Shown: positions 63,840 through 64,000 of the stretch, one piece after another
How positions within the stretch are numbered: position 1 is the stretch's first letter
Layout: every line of letters starts with the position of its first letter
DNA from: Thermalbibacter longus
GTDB lineage: Bacteria; Chloroflexota; Chloroflexia; Thermomicrobiales; Thermomicrobiaceae
Direction of reading: 5' to 3'
Assembly (NCBI RefSeq): GCF_023806485.1
Contig: NZ_JAMSLR010000001.1
Location: 434,001 to 498,000, forward strand
Length of the DNA: 64,000 nt
Made by a program: the position numbers and the translations under genes
The notes under the pieces: generated by a model
Database searches by the model: none
Seen by the model: the letters and a program-made list of their open reading frames with translations, nothing else
Told to the model about the DNA's origin: nothing

Positions 63840-64000
63840 TTACGGGCAGGGTAGCAGCTCGCGGCGCTGAGCTACTTGCTGGTAAACCTGGAGAACGGCG
63901 TTAGTGACCCCGTGCCAGGAGTAGCGGACGGCCGCCTGGCGGGCACCGACCTGCATGCGGGTGCGCAAGCGGTGATCGGCGAGCGCCCGGCGAATCGCCG
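63840..64000 (-). CDS. Glycosyltransferase (GT4-like), C-terminal part
   Basis: The last 53 codons of a gene that enters from the right edge: AIRRALADHRLRTRMQVGARQAAVRYSWHGVTNAVLQVYQQV. This 'AI-ALL-D--LR--M---GR--A--YSW--V---L--VY' pattern is the usual end of family 4 (GT-B) glycosyltransferases. The tail QRRELLPCP is not conserved. Confidence 0.75.
   Translation of the reverse strand, partial: AIRRALADHRLRTRMQVGARQAAVRYSWHGVTNAVLQVYQQVAQRRELLPCP

Overview
The window is a GC-rich bacterial chromosome segment with tightly packed genes on both strands. Gene content fits a Chloroflexota bacterium, most likely class Thermomicrobia. It has a Rex repressor, two F420-type luciferase-like oxidoreductases, a DsbA-VKOR disulfide pair, Bce-type sensor-transporter genes, a T-box in front of thrS and many GTG starts. 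This placement is inferred from gene content and protein style, not from a marker search. No CRISPR array, complete insertion sequence or prophage is visible.

Layout. 1-8.5 kb: CoA-ester lyase, small membrane protein, rex, nadE, relA/spoT and a membrane-anchored lipoprotein. 8.5-14.9 kb: thrS with a T-box leader, tRNA-Val(GAC), mutS and a convergent MFS gene. 15-22.5 kb is a nitrogen block: amt-glnK convergent with gltB across a strong two-way hairpin. The gltB gene has a very long upstream region that also holds an orphan structured RNA resembling HEARO/omega RNA with its own promoter. 22.7-25.2 kb: AI-2E-type permease and the dsbA-like/VKOR pair. 25.2-27.3 kb: a three-gene envelope operon (deacetylase, glycosyltransferase, YkoP-like). 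27.5-32.1 kb: hsp20, DinB-like, LLM oxidoreductase, an MFS remnant and two PH-domain membrane proteins. 32.1-43.5 kb: mgtE behind an unusual folded leader with an overlapping small ORF, an MBL hydrolase, two MFS transporters, an M55 aminopeptidase, PolX, a membrane-anchored glycosidase and an alkyltransferase-like protein. 43.6-44.5 kb: a lower-GC island with a headless secreted-protein gene and a small membrane protein. 44.6-52.6 kb: secA, then a response regulator-kinase-ABC transporter locus of Bce/Bra type with a recognisable binding site. 52.8-57.6 kb: a frameshifted DUF4232 lipoprotein, SIS protein, LLM oxidoreductase and dapA-dapB behind a leader with a small ORF. 58-64 kb: a fatty-acid oxidation operon (acyl-CoA ligase, FadN-like, enoyl-CoA hydratase), a B3/B4-domain protein and the end of a glycosyltransferase.

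How the genes work together. Amt, GlnK and GltB form an ammonium uptake, sensing and glutamate synthesis set. The dsbA-like and VKOR genes form a self-sufficient disulfide pathway. RR-HK-ABC forms a peptide-antibiotic sensing and detoxification module. The ligase-FadN-hydratase operon covers activation and the middle steps of beta-oxidation.

The least ordinary signals are in RNA. These are the orphan HEARO-like RNA upstream of gltB, the mgtE leader whose 11-bp stem buries the start codon of a small ORF, long leaders at gltB and dapA, and the T-box leader of thrS. Promoters with near-consensus -35/-10 boxes 17 bases apart are common and are listed where they stand out.
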